From positions 101,946-165,945 of the forward strand of contig NZ_FWFL01000009.1 in the NCBI RefSeq assembly GCF_900172295.1: DNA of 64,000 nucleotides, written 5' to 3'. Below the pieces are notes generated by a model. The model saw only the letters and a program-made list of their open reading frames with translations, ran no database searches and was not told where the DNA came from. This document shows positions 24,696-34,142 of this stretch, piece by piece. The position numbers and the translations under genes are program-made. How positions within the stretch are numbered: position 1 is the stretch's first letter; each line of letters starts with the position of its first letter. Source of the DNA: Roseovarius litorisediminis (GTDB taxonomy: Bacteria; Pseudomonadota; Alphaproteobacteria; Rhodobacterales; Rhodobacteraceae).

Positions 24696-26140
24696 CAGTT
24701 CGACCTTCCGTTAAAGACAGTGTCGCGATAAGCGCGTTCCCCGTTCGAGGTGTCTTCGATCCACAAGCGGACTTCGCTGCGCTCGTTGTTCGCAGCATCC
24801 GAACTGGGAGCGGCAATCAGGTAAACCCGCTGCAACTTGGTTGAATCTGCAGGCACCGTCACGGCACTATAAGGTGTTCCCTCAAGCTCGAGACGGATTG
24901 CGGCATCACCGACAACCGATAATTTGAACGGCCGGTCTTCGCCGTGCTTGTTGCGCAGTCGGACCTCGTAAGTATTGCGGATCGACCCGTCCGATAGGGT
25001 GACAAAGGTGGGGTTTCGTACCGGCGCCACGGTCATGTCGATGTCGGACTGGATGAACAGCGCAAAGACCAGACCAAAGCCGACCAGAGACCAGAGCGCG
25101 GTATACAGGATCGTGCGCGGGCGCAGGATGTGCTTGATAATCGGCTTGGGCGGTTTGCCCGCGCGTTCGTTTTCTTCGTCGGTCAGCGCCATATAGTCGA
25201 TCAGGCCGCGCGGCTTGCCAATCTTGGCCATGATATCATCGCAGGCGTCAATGCAGAGCGCGCAGGTGATACATTCAAGCTGCTGACCGTCGCGGATATC
25301 GATGCCCACGGGGCAGACGTTGACGCAGGCCATGCAATCGATGCAATCGCCCTGCGGCTCACCTGCCTTGACCGCCTCGGAGTGTTTGCGCGGCTCGCCC
25401 CGCCATTCGCGGTAACCCACAACAAGGGTGTCTTCATCCAGCATCGCCGCCTGAATCCGGGGCCACGGACAGGCATAGATACAAATCTGTTCACGTGCGA
25501 AACCACCAAAGAAAAATGTGGTGCCGGTCAGAACGGCGATGGTGGTATAGGCGACGGGATGCGCATTGAGGGTGAACAGATCAACCAGAAGAGCCGGCGC
25601 ATCGGTGAAATAGAACACCCAGGCCCCGCCGGTTGCCAACGCAATCAACATCCAGGTGATCCATTTTGTCATCCGCAGGCGGGCCTTGCGGAAATCCCAT
25701 TTCTTTTGCCGGTGCAGGCGCAGCCGGGCGTTGCGATCGCCTTCGATCCAGCGTTCCACCAGAATGAACAGGTCAGTCCAGACAGTTTGCGGGCAGGCAT
25801 AGCCACACCAGACCCGGCCAAGCGCCGAGGTAAACAGGAACAGGCCCAGCCCCGCCATGACCAGAAGGCCCGCGATAAAGTAAAATTCGTGCGGCCAGAT
25901 TTCGATCCAGAAGAAAAAGAACCGACGGCTGGCCAGATCAACCAGCACCGCCTGATCGGGCAGGTTGGGCCCCCGATCCCAGCGAATCCAGGGCGTTAGA
26001 TAATAGATGCCCAGGGTCACTACCATGATTCCCCACTTGAGGTTACGGAACTTCCCGTAAACCTTTTTAGGGAAAACCGGTTCATGTGCGGCGTAGAGGC
26101 TTTGCGGCGCGTCGGGCTGAGTATCGGCCAACGGAATCAC
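24695..26140 (-). CDS. ccoG: Polyferredoxin CcoG/FixG (cupric reductase)
   Basis: A 481-residue membrane Fe-S protein. After a cytoplasmic start and helices (GIMVVTLGIYYLTPWIRW, FYFIAGLLVMAGLGLFLF) come WCGYACPQTVWTDLFILVER and then two 4Fe-4S sets: CIDCMACVNVCPVGIDIRDG and CITCALCIDACDDIM. The C-terminal IG-like domain (about 360-481) faces the periplasm. CcoG in Rhodobacter capsulatus reduces Cu(II) for cbb3 biogenesis. First gene of ccoGHIS; an FNR-type box lies 57 bp upstream. Confidence 0.92.
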   Translation of the reverse strand: MIPLADTQPDAPQSLYAAHEPVFPKKVYGKFRNLKWGIMVVTLGIYYLTPWIRWDRGPNLPDQAVLVDLASRRFFFFWIEIWPHEFYFIAGLLVMAGLGLFLFTSALGRVWCGYACPQTVWTDLFILVERWIEGDRNARLRLHRQKKWDFRKARLRMTKWITWMLIALATGGAWVFYFTDAPALLVDLFTLNAHPVAYTTIAVLTGTTFFFGGFAREQICIYACPWPRIQAAMLDEDTLVVGYREWRGEPRKHSEAVKAGEPQGDCIDCMACVNVCPVGIDIRDGQQLECITCALCIDACDDIMAKIGKPRGLIDYMALTDEENERAGKPPKPIIKHILRPRTILYTALWSLVGFGLVFALFIQSDIDMTVAPVRNPTFVTLSDGSIRNTYEVRLRNKHGEDRPFKLSVVGDAAIRLELEGTPYSAVTVPADSTKLQRVYLIAAPSSDAANNERSEVRLWIEDTSNGERAYRDTVFNGRSN

Positions 26141-26196
26141 TCCGGTTTTTTGGGTCCAGTTTCAGGGACTTTTCACAGGTAAGGCCCCGAGTCTCT

Positions 26197-26210
26197 TTGA
26201 CATGTATCAA
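26197..26210 (-). promoter_or_regulatory. FNR/FnrL-type box upstream of ccoG
   Basis: TTGACATGTATCAA matches the anaerobox TTGAT-N4-ATCAA at 9 of 10 fixed positions. It lies about 63 bp upstream of the ccoG start, fitting oxygen-responsive control of cbb3 assembly genes. A divergent DUF2270 gene starts 150 bp away and could also feel it. Confidence 0.75.
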
Positions 26211-26361
26211 ATTCTGACTCTCAAAGTGATCTATAAAACTCATTTGCCAAGGCAGACGCATCGCCGCAGGCAGGCGGATGGGCAGGCCAGAGGGTCTTTG
26301 ACCTTGGGTCAATCTGCTGTCATCTTTGATTTAAACAGAGTTTTCAAAGGCGAATGGGGCA

Positions 26362-27042
26362 ATGACAGGCAAGCGTAAGGCATCGGAACAGGACGAATTT
26401 TCGGCCGCCGAAATCGGTGCCTTGGCACATCTCTATCGCGGTGAGGTTTATCGCAGTACAATCTGGCGCACCCGGCTGGACACCACAACCAACTGGGCGG
26501 TAGTGACCCTTGGCGTAGCGCTGTCGATCACCTTTTCATCGCCCTCAGCGTCCCCGCTCCCGTTGCTGCTGGTGGGCATTCTGATCCTGCTTTTTCTGGC
26601 GCTCGAAGCGCGGCGCTATCGGTTTTTCAACGTCTGGCGCGGACGCACCCGGTGGATGGAAAAGTATTTTTATGTGCCGATGCTGCAAGACGGCGACCTG
26701 CACACAGAAGAAAACTGGCAAAGCGTTCTGGCGATGGATTACAAGTATCCACAATATCACGTCAGCTACCTGACGGCTTTGTCGCGGCGCATTCGCAGCA
26801 ATTACCTGTGGATCCTGCTGATTCAGGCGCTGGCCTATCTGGGTAAACTGATGGTGCACCCCACCGGCGTGGCCAGTCTGGAAGAGTTGCGTACCCGTGC
26901 CGATATTGGCCCCGTGCCCGGTGAATTGGTGCTGGGGATCGGGGTGATCTATATCGGGGTCATGATTTCCTTGTCGATCTGGGTAACCCGTAATGACAAG
27001 AAAAATGCAGCACGACGTGGCGGCGAACGCTCGATGGGTTAG
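26362..27042 (+). CDS. DUF2270 membrane protein
   Basis: A 226-residue protein with the DUF2270 pattern: IGALAHLYRGEVYRSTIWRT then RLDTTTNWAVVTLGVALSIT at the first helix. A second helix (PLPLLLVGILILLFLALEAR) leads into RRYRFFNVWRGRTRWMEKYF. Two later helices surround a loop with YHVSYLTALSRRIRSNYLW. The N-terminal half and C-terminal tail are basic and cytoplasmic. Function of the family is unknown. It starts 220 bp from ccoG in the opposite direction and converges with a LysR gene 17 bp downstream. Confidence 0.82.
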   Translation: MTGKRKASEQDEFSAAEIGALAHLYRGEVYRSTIWRTRLDTTTNWAVVTLGVALSITFSSPSASPLPLLLVGILILLFLALEARRYRFFNVWRGRTRWMEKYFYVPMLQDGDLHTEENWQSVLAMDYKYPQYHVSYLTALSRRIRSNYLWILLIQALAYLGKLMVHPTGVASLEELRTRADIGPVPGELVLGIGVIYIGVMISLSIWVTRNDKKNAARRGGERSMG

Positions 27043-27059
27043 CTAATTGATCTCTTATA

Positions 27060-27947
27060 TTAAATGGGGGCTTCGCATTCCCGAGCGCATTTTCGCAGCC
27101 ATTTCAAAAAGGTTTTCAGAGCGGGGCGCTGCACGCCCGGGCGGGTTACGATGTGATAGCCTTTTTTGTCGTTCTTTTCGAACAAAACCCGCAACCGTCC
27201 GGCACGAATATCGGTTTCGGCAAAGGTGCGGATGGCCACAGCAATACCCCTGCCGTCGCGGGCACCGTCCAGCAACAGGTTGCCGGGCAATTGAATCGAG
27301 CCCTGCCCCATTTTAGACAGCGTGCCGATGCCTGACAGCCAGTTGTTGGCCTCAGAGATGCCTGCATCCATCACCCAGGGAAATTCTGCCAGCTCTTCAA
27401 AGGATTGAAACGTTCGTTCCCCAACCAAAGAAGGCGCCGCCACCACCACCATGGGAGACAGGAACAGACTTTCGCTGACAAGACCGGGCCAGTTACCTGC
27501 CCCATAACGCAGGGCAATGTCGATGTTGCCGGTGTCGAGGGGTTCAACCTTGGGGGTGGTACTGAGGATCAGATCAATATCCGGATGAGCGGCATGAAAC
27601 CCGCCCAATTGTGGCATCAGCCAGGCCGAGGCGAACATTGGTGTGGTCGAGATATGCAGCGGTCGGTTGGCGTCTGCGCCCGTCAAGGCACTGATTGTAC
27701 GTGAAATTGTTTCAAAACCGACAGACAGGGAATCGGCAAGTTGCTGGCCCTCGGACGTCAGTTCAAGCGCGCGACCACTGCGATTGACCAAAGACAGGCC
27801 CATATGCGCCTCAAGCGACTTGATCTGCTGGCTAATGGCTGCGTGGCTGACGTTTAGTTTGGTTCCCGCCGCCACAGCCGAACCGGTCTCGGCCAGTGCC
27901 ACGAAGGCTCGAAGCGCGGACAAAGGTGGCAGGCTCAGCCAATCCAT
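27060..27947 (-). CDS. LysR family transcriptional regulator (GcvA-like)
   Basis: A 295-residue LysR regulator. HTH segment: LPPLSALRAFVALAETGSAV, AAGTKLNVSHAAISQQIKSL then EAHMGLSLVNRSGRALELTS (about residues 6-66). The substrate-binding domain contains HISTTPMFASAWLMPQLGGF, the GcvA-group opening. Target genes are unknown; the divergent small ORFs at 28049-28310 are candidates. TAACTTATCCTTACATGTTA at 27953-27972, just upstream of its start, has TAAC/GTTA arms and could be its binding site. Confidence 0.88.
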   Translation of the reverse strand: MDWLSLPPLSALRAFVALAETGSAVAAGTKLNVSHAAISQQIKSLEAHMGLSLVNRSGRALELTSEGQQLADSLSVGFETISRTISALTGADANRPLHISTTPMFASAWLMPQLGGFHAAHPDIDLILSTTPKVEPLDTGNIDIALRYGAGNWPGLVSESLFLSPMVVVAAPSLVGERTFQSFEELAEFPWVMDAGISEANNWLSGIGTLSKMGQGSIQLPGNLLLDGARDGRGIAVAIRTFAETDIRAGRLRVLFEKNDKKGYHIVTRPGVQRPALKTFLKWLRKCARECEAPI

Positions 27948-28048
27948 ATCTGTAACTTATCCTTACATGTTAGAATTTTTCCTGAGTCGCAGGATGTCAC
28001 GTTTTCCACCATATTCAAGACATAACAGCATCCACGAAAGGAAACGAC

Positions 28049-28186
28049 ATGCTGAATGTTCTTGCAAAAACTTTCATGACTGCCACCCGGTCTGAGCCCC
28101 GCAACCACTGGAAAAACCACACCCGGTTCGACGATCGTCATCAGGCCCAGCTTTTTCCGCACGCCATAGGAGGGCGCCGTGATTGA
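28049..28186 (+). CDS. Possible small protein, 45 aa
   Basis: ATG preceded by GAAAGGAAACG at good distance. The product reads MLNVLAKTFMTATRSEPRNH, then WKNHTRFDDRHQAQLFPHAI and GGRRD. It is polar, with many His/Arg, and no membrane segment. It is divergent from the LysR gene and overlaps a second small frame, whose ribosome site (GGAGGG) is inside this one. This arrangement suggests a real two-gene unit, but length is too small for certainty. Confidence 0.45.
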   Translation: MLNVLAKTFMTATRSEPRNHWKNHTRFDDRHQAQLFPHAIGGRRD

Positions 28187-28310
28187 TCCGATTGTCTTTC
28201 ATCCCGAACTGGTCTTTCGGCAGGAAGGAAGGCCAAGACACTGGCCGTGGCGGGGCGGCAGATGGAGCACACAAGCTCCGGTATCTTCGACGAAAAGCCG
28301 CCGCAGATAA
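28179..28310 (+). CDS. Possible small basic protein, 43 aa
   Basis: GTG start, 4 bp after a GGAGGG ribosome site and overlapping the previous small ORF by 8 bp. The product begins MIDPIVFHPELVFRQEGRPR and continues HWPWRGGRWSTQAPVSSTKS. The clustered Trp/Arg and the coupled start support translation. No family recognised. Confidence 0.4.
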   Translation: MIDPIVFHPELVFRQEGRPRHWPWRGGRWSTQAPVSSTKSRRR

Positions 28311-28372
28311 CGTGTAAGGTCTGTAGCTGAATTTGAATGGCCCAGGTCGGCGATACGTTCTTGCAATAATTG

Positions 28373-28479
28373 GGGCCGCAGAGTAGGTACTCTGCGGCCC
28401 TAACTATGGCGGCACCGGCCTTCCTGGAAACGCGCGAACAGGACGGAAGAGCCGGTGCCTGACCTGCAGGAATGATCCC
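28373..28479 (-). terminator. Strong hairpins after ccoP
   Basis: Downstream of the ccoP stop are two stems. One pairs the GGCACCGGC and CTTCC blocks with GGAAG and GCCGGTGCC (about 28411-28463). The other is GGGCCGCAGAGT-AGGT-ACTCTGCGGCCC (28373-28400), a perfect 12-bp stem. Neither has a long U-tract, so mRNA-end stabilisation is as likely as termination. Apart from these, 28311-28491 holds nothing recognisable. Confidence 0.5.
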
Positions 28480-28491
28480 GCAGGCGTTCTG

Positions 28492-29355
28492 TTATTCACC
28501 GCCTCCCAGCTGATGAACATATGTCGCGACCGCGCGTACCTGGGCCTCGGTCAGGCGACCGCTCCAAGGTGGCATGACGCCGTAACGACTGTTGGTGACG
28601 GTTTCGGTGATCGTGTCGATATCCCCGCCATAAAGCCAGATGGCGTCGGCCAGGTTAGGCGCACCCTGTGCCCGGTCGCCTGTACCATCTTCCATGTGGC
28701 AGGCAGCGCAGTTATCCAGGAACACGGCTTCGCCCTCGGCAGCCAGGGCTGCGTCCTGTGGCGTGCCCGAAAGCGACATCACATAGTTGGCGACCTGACC
28801 GATTTCGGCAGGTTCCAGGATCTCGCCAAAGGCGGGCATCTCGGAATAGCGGGCATCGTCGTCCACCTCGTTACGGATACCGTGGCTGACAGTGGTGTGG
28901 ATATCCTCGATGGTACCGCCCCACAGCCAGTCATTGTCCAGCAGGTTGGGATACCCCTTGGCCCCGGCAGCACCGGACCCGTGACACTGCGCACACCATG
29001 TCTTGAACACAGCCGCCCCTGCCGAGGTAGCATAGCCCGACAGTTCGGGGTCTTCGGCAATCGTGGCCAGCTCGACCGAGGCCAGTTTCTGGTTGATCGC
29101 CGCATTGGCGGCTTCTGCCTCGGCAATATCAGCCGCGACATTGGCGCGGGTTGAAAAGCCCTTGTAACCCGCGGTTGCGCCATTGATCAGCGGCCAGGCG
29201 GGGTAGGCGATCACGTACCAGATACCCCAGATAATGCAGAGATAGAATGTCCACAGCCACCAGCGCGGCAGAGGGTTGTTGAATTCCTGAATGCCGTCCC
29301 ATTCATGGCCGGTTGTGTCAGGATCTTGCTTTTGCTTCATTGGTTGCTTTGCCAT
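28492..29355 (-). CDS. ccoP: cbb3 oxidase diheme cytochrome subunit CcoP/FixP
   Basis: A 287-residue membrane-anchored diheme cytochrome c. The anchor helix is in [20 protein letters not shown] (about 31-50) after [14 protein letters not shown], a CcoP hallmark. Heme motifs are CAQCH (about residue 122) and CAACH (about 215), with axial Met candidates in YSEMPAFGE and YGVMPPWSG. It passes electrons from cytochrome bc1 or soluble cytochromes to CcoO/CcoN. The ATG at 29355 is preferred (AAGGAGG 10 bp upstream); a GTG three codons earlier is too close to that site. Confidence 0.93.
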   Translation of the reverse strand: MAKQPMKQKQDPDTTGHEWDGIQEFNNPLPRWWLWTFYLCIIWGIWYVIAYPAWPLINGATAGYKGFSTRANVAADIAEAEAANAAINQKLASVELATIAEDPELSGYATSAGAAVFKTWCAQCHGSGAAGAKGYPNLLDNDWLWGGTIEDIHTTVSHGIRNEVDDDARYSEMPAFGEILEPAEIGQVANYVMSLSGTPQDAALAAEGEAVFLDNCAACHMEDGTGDRAQGAPNLADAIWLYGGDIDTITETVTNSRYGVMPPWSGRLTEAQVRAVATYVHQLGGGE

Positions 29356-29360
29356 GTCTT

Positions 29361-29567
29361 TCACGCCTCCTTGGCGTCGGCCCCGGCCGGTCGCGATTGC
29401 GACGACGCGGGTTTGTCTTCGTGCCGGAAGGGAATGCCAGCAGGTTCGCTATAAGATTTGGTCGACCCCGGGCGGAACACCCAGATCACCACGCCTACGA
29501 AGAACGCAAACAAAACCAAAAGAACCCAGCTGTCGGCGAATTCGCGAAGAAGGGAATAAGTTTCCAT
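29361..29567 (-). CDS. ccoQ: cbb3 oxidase subunit CcoQ/FixQ
   Basis: A 68-residue protein with one membrane helix ([20 protein letters not shown], about 13-32) after [12 protein letters not shown], and a polar tail ([20 protein letters not shown]). This is the CcoQ pattern; CcoQ stabilises the cbb3 complex. It sits between ccoO and ccoP, 11 bp after ccoO with a GGGAGAG ribosome site, and 5 bp before ccoP. Confidence 0.9.
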   Translation of the reverse strand: METYSLLREFADSWVLLVLFAFFVGVVIWVFRPGSTKSYSEPAGIPFRHEDKPASSQSRPAGADAKEA

Positions 29568-29578
29568 TTTTTCTCTCC

Positions 29579-30304
29579 CTAGCGACTTGCCACTGGCGTG
29601 AAGGTCGAGAAATCAACCAGCGTGCCCAGCATTTGCAGATAAGCGATCAGCGCATCCGCTTCGGAAATCCCGGCCTGTCCGTCAAAGTTACGGACCTGCG
29701 CATTTGGATAGCGTTCAAGCAACCCGTCGGTATCGCCAAAAGGATCAACCTGAGCGGCAAAATCTTCATTGGCTGCTGCGATCATCTCGTCAGTGTAAGG
29801 TACACCAACCAGTTGATGGGTTTTCAGCAGGTCCTGAATATATTTGCCATCGATCATCCGGTTTTCAAGAAAGCCGTATTTAGGCATCACCGATTCCGGC
29901 ACAACCGATTGCGGGTTGCGCAGGTGGTCGACGTGCCATTCATCCGAATAGCGGCCGCCAACACGGGCCAGGTCGGGCCCGGTGCGTTTAGACCCCCACT
30001 GGAAGGGATGGTCATATTGTGACTCAGCCGCCAGTGAGTAGTGGCCATAGCGCTCAACCTCGTCCCGCATGGGGCGGATCATCTGGCTGTGACAGACATA
30101 GCAGCCTTCGCGGATATAGACATCACGCCCTGCCAGTTCGAGCGGAGAGTAAGGGCGCATGCCCTCAACATCCTCGATCGTGTTTTCCAGCCAGAAGAGT
30201 GGTGCAATCTGCACCAGCCCCCCGATTGTGACCACCAGAAAGGCGAAGACTGCCAAAAGGGTGACGTTCTTTTCAAGAATCGCGTGTTTGTCGAGAATTG
30301 CCAT
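29579..30304 (-). CDS. ccoO: cbb3 oxidase monoheme subunit CcoO/FixO
   Basis: A 241-residue membrane-anchored cytochrome c. The N-terminal helix is [20 protein letters not shown]; the heme site follows in [20 protein letters not shown] (CYVCH at about residue 72). The axial Met is likely in [13 protein letters not shown]. It accepts electrons from CcoP and donates to CcoN. The first third and the [20 protein letters not shown] segment are typical of CcoO. 17 bp separate it from ccoN. Confidence 0.93.
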   Translation of the reverse strand: MAILDKHAILEKNVTLLAVFAFLVVTIGGLVQIAPLFWLENTIEDVEGMRPYSPLELAGRDVYIREGCYVCHSQMIRPMRDEVERYGHYSLAAESQYDHPFQWGSKRTGPDLARVGGRYSDEWHVDHLRNPQSVVPESVMPKYGFLENRMIDGKYIQDLLKTHQLVGVPYTDEMIAAANEDFAAQVDPFGDTDGLLERYPNAQVRNFDGQAGISEADALIAYLQMLGTLVDFSTFTPVASR

Positions 30305-30321
30305 TTGTCGGTCCCTCCTTC

Positions 30322-31926
30322 TTATTCGGCCGGGACAACGGAGTTGGTGGCGTCAACAGCCGGGCTCCGTCTGACGGTCATGAAAAGATTGTAGCACATG
30401 ATGATTGCACCACTGATGAAAAGCACCCCGCCCAATCCGCGTACAACGTACATCGGGAACTTGGCGGCAACCGTGTCGGCGAACGAGTTCACAAGGAAAC
30501 CGTTGGCGTCCACTTCGCGCCACATCAGGCCTTCCATGATGCCGGTCACCCACATCGAGGCGGCATAAAGGATGATGCCGATTGTGGCCAACCAGAAGTG
30601 CCAGCTTACAAGGCTAAGGCTATAAAGCCGCTCGCGGTTCCACAACTTGGGCACCAGGAAGTAGAGCGCGCCAAAGGTGATCATGCCGTTCCAGCCCAAA
30701 GCGCCGGAATGTACGTGGCCGATGGTCCAGTCAGTATAGTGCGACAGCGAGTTCACAGCGCGAATTGACATCATCGGGCCCTCAAAGGTCGACATGCCAT
30801 AAAAGCCGATCGAGATAACCATCATACGGATGATCGGATCGGTGCGCAGCTTGTCCCAGGCACCCGACAGCGTCATCAGGCCGTTGATCATGCCACCCCA
30901 AGAGGGCATCCAAAGGATAATCGAGAACACCATGCCCAGCGTCGAGGCCCAGTCAGGCAGCGCTGTGTAGTGCAGATGGTGCGGACCCGCCCAGATATAC
31001 AGGAAGATCAGAGCCCAGAAGTGGATGATCGACAGTTTATAGCTGTAGACCGGGCGTTCGGCCTGTTTGGGAACAAAGTAGTACATCATGCCCAGGAAAC
31101 CCGCGGTCAGGAAGAAACCCACGGCGTTGTGGCCGTACCACCATTGTGTCATCGCATCCTGCACCCCCGAGAAAACCTGAACCGACTTGGAGCCGAAAAC
31201 AGAGACCGGGATTGAGATGTTATTGAACACATGCAGCATCGCCACAGTAATGATGAAGCTCAGGTAGAACCAGTTGGCGACATAGATGTGCCGCTCTTTG
31301 CGCTTGACGATGGTCCCCAGAAACACGGCCAGATAGGCCAGCCAAACGATGGTCAGCCACAGATCGACATACCATTCAGGTTCGGCATATTCCTTGGATT
31401 GGGTCGCCCCCAGAAGGTACCCGGTGGCCGCCAGCACGATAACCAGCTGATAGCCCCAAAAGACGAACCACGCCAGATTGCCGCCCCAGAGACGGGCGGC
31501 AGATGTACGCTGGACAACATAGAATGACGTACAGATCAATGCATTGCCGCCAAAGGCAAAAATAACCGCTGAAGTGTGCAGCGGTCTTAAACGTCCAAAG
31601 TTGGCAAACCCTTGCGCCCATTCGAAATTGAGCGCCGGAAAAGCCAGCTGGAAAGCAATGAATGTGCCCACCAGAAATCCGACAACGCCCCACAGGGCGG
31701 TGGCGACAACCCCGGCACGGATGACCCCATCCATATATTCGCCCGAAAGGTCAACTTTGGGTTTCGGTTCATCCGTGTGGCGCAACGTCCACACAAACAT
31801 GCCTGCGGCGACAAGCGCCACAGTCAGCGCGTTAACCAGGTAGGCAAGATCGCGCGCGTAGTTGGCCGCGATCAGCGCGAATAGCGTGACCAGACCAAGC
31901 GCAATCAGCTTGATATAATTCGTCAT
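30322..31926 (-). CDS. ccoN: cbb3 oxidase catalytic subunit CcoN/FixN
   Basis: A 534-residue heme-copper oxidase subunit I of the C family; the site of O2 reduction and proton pumping. Landmarks are [20 protein letters not shown] (heme b His), [20 protein letters not shown] (CuB His with the family Tyr nearby), [20 protein letters not shown], and [20 protein letters not shown]. The first two helices extend the subunit N-terminally, as usual. It leads the ccoNOQP operon; an FNR-type box lies about 95 bp upstream. Confidence 0.94.
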   Translation of the reverse strand: MTNYIKLIALGLVTLFALIAANYARDLAYLVNALTVALVAAGMFVWTLRHTDEPKPKVDLSGEYMDGVIRAGVVATALWGVVGFLVGTFIAFQLAFPALNFEWAQGFANFGRLRPLHTSAVIFAFGGNALICTSFYVVQRTSAARLWGGNLAWFVFWGYQLVIVLAATGYLLGATQSKEYAEPEWYVDLWLTIVWLAYLAVFLGTIVKRKERHIYVANWFYLSFIITVAMLHVFNNISIPVSVFGSKSVQVFSGVQDAMTQWWYGHNAVGFFLTAGFLGMMYYFVPKQAERPVYSYKLSIIHFWALIFLYIWAGPHHLHYTALPDWASTLGMVFSIILWMPSWGGMINGLMTLSGAWDKLRTDPIIRMMVISIGFYGMSTFEGPMMSIRAVNSLSHYTDWTIGHVHSGALGWNGMITFGALYFLVPKLWNRERLYSLSLVSWHFWLATIGIILYAASMWVTGIMEGLMWREVDANGFLVNSFADTVAAKFPMYVVRGLGGVLFISGAIIMCYNLFMTVRRSPAVDATNSVVPAE

Positions 31927-32020
31927 AATGCGTCCCTTCGTCTCTATCCGCGCGATTCGTATGTAAAGCGCGGGCGCGTTTAGACTGATGCGTTATTGCT
32001 GGCAGGGGCAATGACTTACC

Positions 32021-32034
32021 TTGATCTGTGTCAA
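32021..32034. promoter_or_regulatory. FNR/FnrL-type box in the ccoN / universal stress gap
   Basis: TTGATCTGTGTCAA matches TTGAT-N4-ATCAA at 9 of 10 fixed positions. It lies about 100 bp upstream of ccoN and 260 bp upstream of the divergent stress gene. The rest of the 361-bp gap (31927-32287) shows no gene; it should hold the two divergent promoters. Confidence 0.8.
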
Positions 32035-32287
32035 GATTTCACAATTCTTGCCCAAAGTTCGGCCGCCCCCGGGGTCGGGCTGCACCGCCTTTCTCAAAAG
32101 CACGCGCAAACGCTGCCTCTCTGCCAATTTTTTGCGCAGTTTGGCGCCGCTTGGCCGAACGCGTCCTTATTTCTATGATAAATTCCGGATCGGGGTTAAC
32201 GGTCGGTTACTTGACACTAATCAAAGCGGAGGTCCGGGAAACCTGCTTAGCCTGAATTCAGAAGCGAACACAGCAAAGGAATTCGAG

Positions 32288-33127
32288 ATGACCTATAACT
32301 GCCTGTTTTCCGTCCTGACCGACGAGGCGCTGGTTGACGGCGTGCTGGCCCATGCCGTTGCGGCTGCGCAGGCCCATGATGCGCATCTGGATGTGCTTTG
32401 CCTGGGTGTCGACCGCAGCCAGACCGGATACTACTATGCTGGGGCCAGCGCAATCGTGCTGCAGGAAACAATAACCCGGGCCAATGAAGAGGCCGACGCG
32501 ATTGAAGCCAAGGCCAGAAGCATCCTGAAGGCATCGGGCATCCGCTGGGCCAGCGAAAGCGGTGTGGCACAACTTGCCGATCTGGGGCGGCATGTGTCGG
32601 CCCGGGCGCGATTTTCGGATCTGGTGATTCTTCCGCAGCCCTATGGCGAAGGCCGCGGTGCCGAGTTGGAGCCGGTGACCGAAGCAGCACTTTTCGAAGG
32701 CCACACCCCGGCATTGGTCGTTCCTGATGGCGACGATCCGCAGCCTGGCCCGCAAAGGGTCATGATCGGCTGGAACGAAAGCATCGAGGCGCTGAACGCC
32801 GTGCGTGCGGCCCTGCCGTTGCTGCGCGGGGCGGACGTGGTGCATGTGGTCGTGATTGACCCGCCAACCCACGGACCCAACCGGTCAGACCCCGGCGGCC
32901 TTGTGTCCCAATACCTGGCGCGCCACGACGTGACGGTGGAAATTGATGTCCTCAGCAAAACCTTGCCGCGCATCTCGGATGTGCTGATCCGGCATGCGGG
33001 CGATATGGATGCTGACATGATCGTGATGGGCGCCTACGGCCATTCGCGCTTCCGCGAGGCGATCTTTGGCGGTGCCACACGCTACATGCTGGAACAGGCA
33101 AAGATCCCGGTGCTGATGGCGCATTAA
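32288..33127 (+). CDS. Universal stress protein, two-domain type
   Basis: A 279-residue cytoplasmic protein with two UspA-like halves. The second half ends with MIVMGAYGHSRFREAIFGGA then TRYMLEQAKIPVLMAH, which holds the G-x2-G-x9-G-(S/T)-like nucleotide-binding loop of ATP-binding Usps. The first half (NCLFSVLTDEALVDGVLAHA) lacks a clear loop. Usps aid survival under oxygen limitation and other stress. The ATG at 32288 follows AAAGGAATTCGAG; upstream in-frame codons are in the promoter region. Being divergent from ccoN across an FNR-type box, it may be induced at low oxygen. Confidence 0.87.
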   Translation: MTYNCLFSVLTDEALVDGVLAHAVAAAQAHDAHLDVLCLGVDRSQTGYYYAGASAIVLQETITRANEEADAIEAKARSILKASGIRWASESGVAQLADLGRHVSARARFSDLVILPQPYGEGRGAELEPVTEAALFEGHTPALVVPDGDDPQPGPQRVMIGWNESIEALNAVRAALPLLRGADVVHVVVIDPPTHGPNRSDPGGLVSQYLARHDVTVEIDVLSKTLPRISDVLIRHAGDMDADMIVMGAYGHSRFREAIFGGATRYMLEQAKIPVLMAH

Positions 33128-33291
33128 ACTGCTGCCCCGAAGTATCGGAACGTGAATGGCCCGCGCAGGAATCGGCAGGCCCGTTACCGGATTGCAACAT
33201 TGCCAAAGAGCCAAAAACGGCGGCTCCAAATTAGTCCTTGACTGGGCCATAGGCCTCACGCCACCGTCAATCGCGAACAGGAGGCGCTGGC

Positions 33292-34041
33292 GTGAGGCCT
33301 GCAAATATCATTCGATCTTGGCTTTGCTCAGGTCCACTTTGTGCTTTGGTGGTCGCAGTATCGGGGGCTGTGGCACGCGCTGATGCCCAGATGGAATTGC
33401 ATCTGGTGCTGGCCTTTGACGTTTCGGCAAGCGTCAATGACGATGAATTTGATCTGCAGCGCAGCGGCACCGCCGATGCCCTGCGCGCGCCGCCGGTTGT
33501 CGCGGCAATTGATCAGGCCCCTGGGGGCGTGGCCATCGCAATCATCCAGTGGTCCAGTGTGACACGACAAGCCCTGGGGCTGGACTGGGTCGCCTTGCAC
33601 AGCGACAAGGATGTGCTCAAATATGCCGACACCGTCGATGCGATGCCCCGACGTCTGCCAGGTGGCGGCACCATGATCCATTCCGGTCTGGCCTATGCCG
33701 GGCGCCTGCTCGACGCAGCGCCGGGCTATGCGCGGCGACAGGTGATCGACCTGTCAGGCAACGGGCGCAGCGACAATCTGGATTTGATGCTGGAGGCCCG
33801 CGACAGGCTGGTTTCGCGCGGCGTGGTAATCAATGCACTGGCTGTGGAAGAGCTCAACAATGATCTGACCAGCTATTTCAACCGCCACCTGATTGGCGGG
33901 CCGAATGCCTTTGTGGTCACGGCGGACGAGTTCGAGGATTTCACGACCGCCATGAAGATCAAGCTTTTGCGTGAAATCAGCGGCGCGATGTTTTCCGAAC
34001 GCCCCGTTTTGCAGGGCGATCCTGTCGTTGCCCTCCGGTAG
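33292..34041 (+). CDS. DUF1194 secreted VWA-like protein
   Basis: A 249-residue protein with an N-terminal signal peptide (CALVVAVSGAVARADAQ, cleavage near ARA-DA). The DUF1194 domain begins MELHLVLAFDVSASVNDDEF, with a MIDAS-like D-x-S-x-S metal site, and continues RLPGGGTMIHSGLAYAGRLL and RQVIDLSGNGRSDN. These are von Willebrand factor A features, suggesting binding of a partner protein or ion in the periplasm. Function is not known. GTG start with AGGAGG 7 bp upstream. Confidence 0.85.
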   Translation: MRPANIIRSWLCSGPLCALVVAVSGAVARADAQMELHLVLAFDVSASVNDDEFDLQRSGTADALRAPPVVAAIDQAPGGVAIAIIQWSSVTRQALGLDWVALHSDKDVLKYADTVDAMPRRLPGGGTMIHSGLAYAGRLLDAAPGYARRQVIDLSGNGRSDNLDLMLEARDRLVSRGVVINALAVEELNNDLTSYFNRHLIGGPNAFVVTADEFEDFTTAMKIKLLREISGAMFSERPVLQGDPVVALR

Positions 34042-34119
34042 CGATTGAGTGATCACCCTGTACAGGCGGCAGCGGCACCACGCAACGCTTGCCGCATAAA
34101 AGAACACCTGCACAAAGCA

Positions 34120-34142
34120 CTTTCATTTTTCCCCAAATACTC
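34120..34142 (-). repeat. Dispersed intergenic element, copy C (reverse)
   Basis: Read on the minus strand: GAGTATTT, GGG, GAAAAATGAAAG. It agrees with copy B2 except for two of the three middle bases. On its GAGT side it is flanked by GGCGGGATT, much like copy B1 (GGGAATT). Lies in the convergent gap between the DUF1194 gene and the peptide-transport ATPase gene. Confidence 0.7.

Noticed and set aside
29291..30022. Long plus-strand frame opposite ccoQ and ccoO
   Set aside because: It is a shadow of GC-rich coding DNA; ccoO and ccoQ with heme and helix motifs are the real genes.
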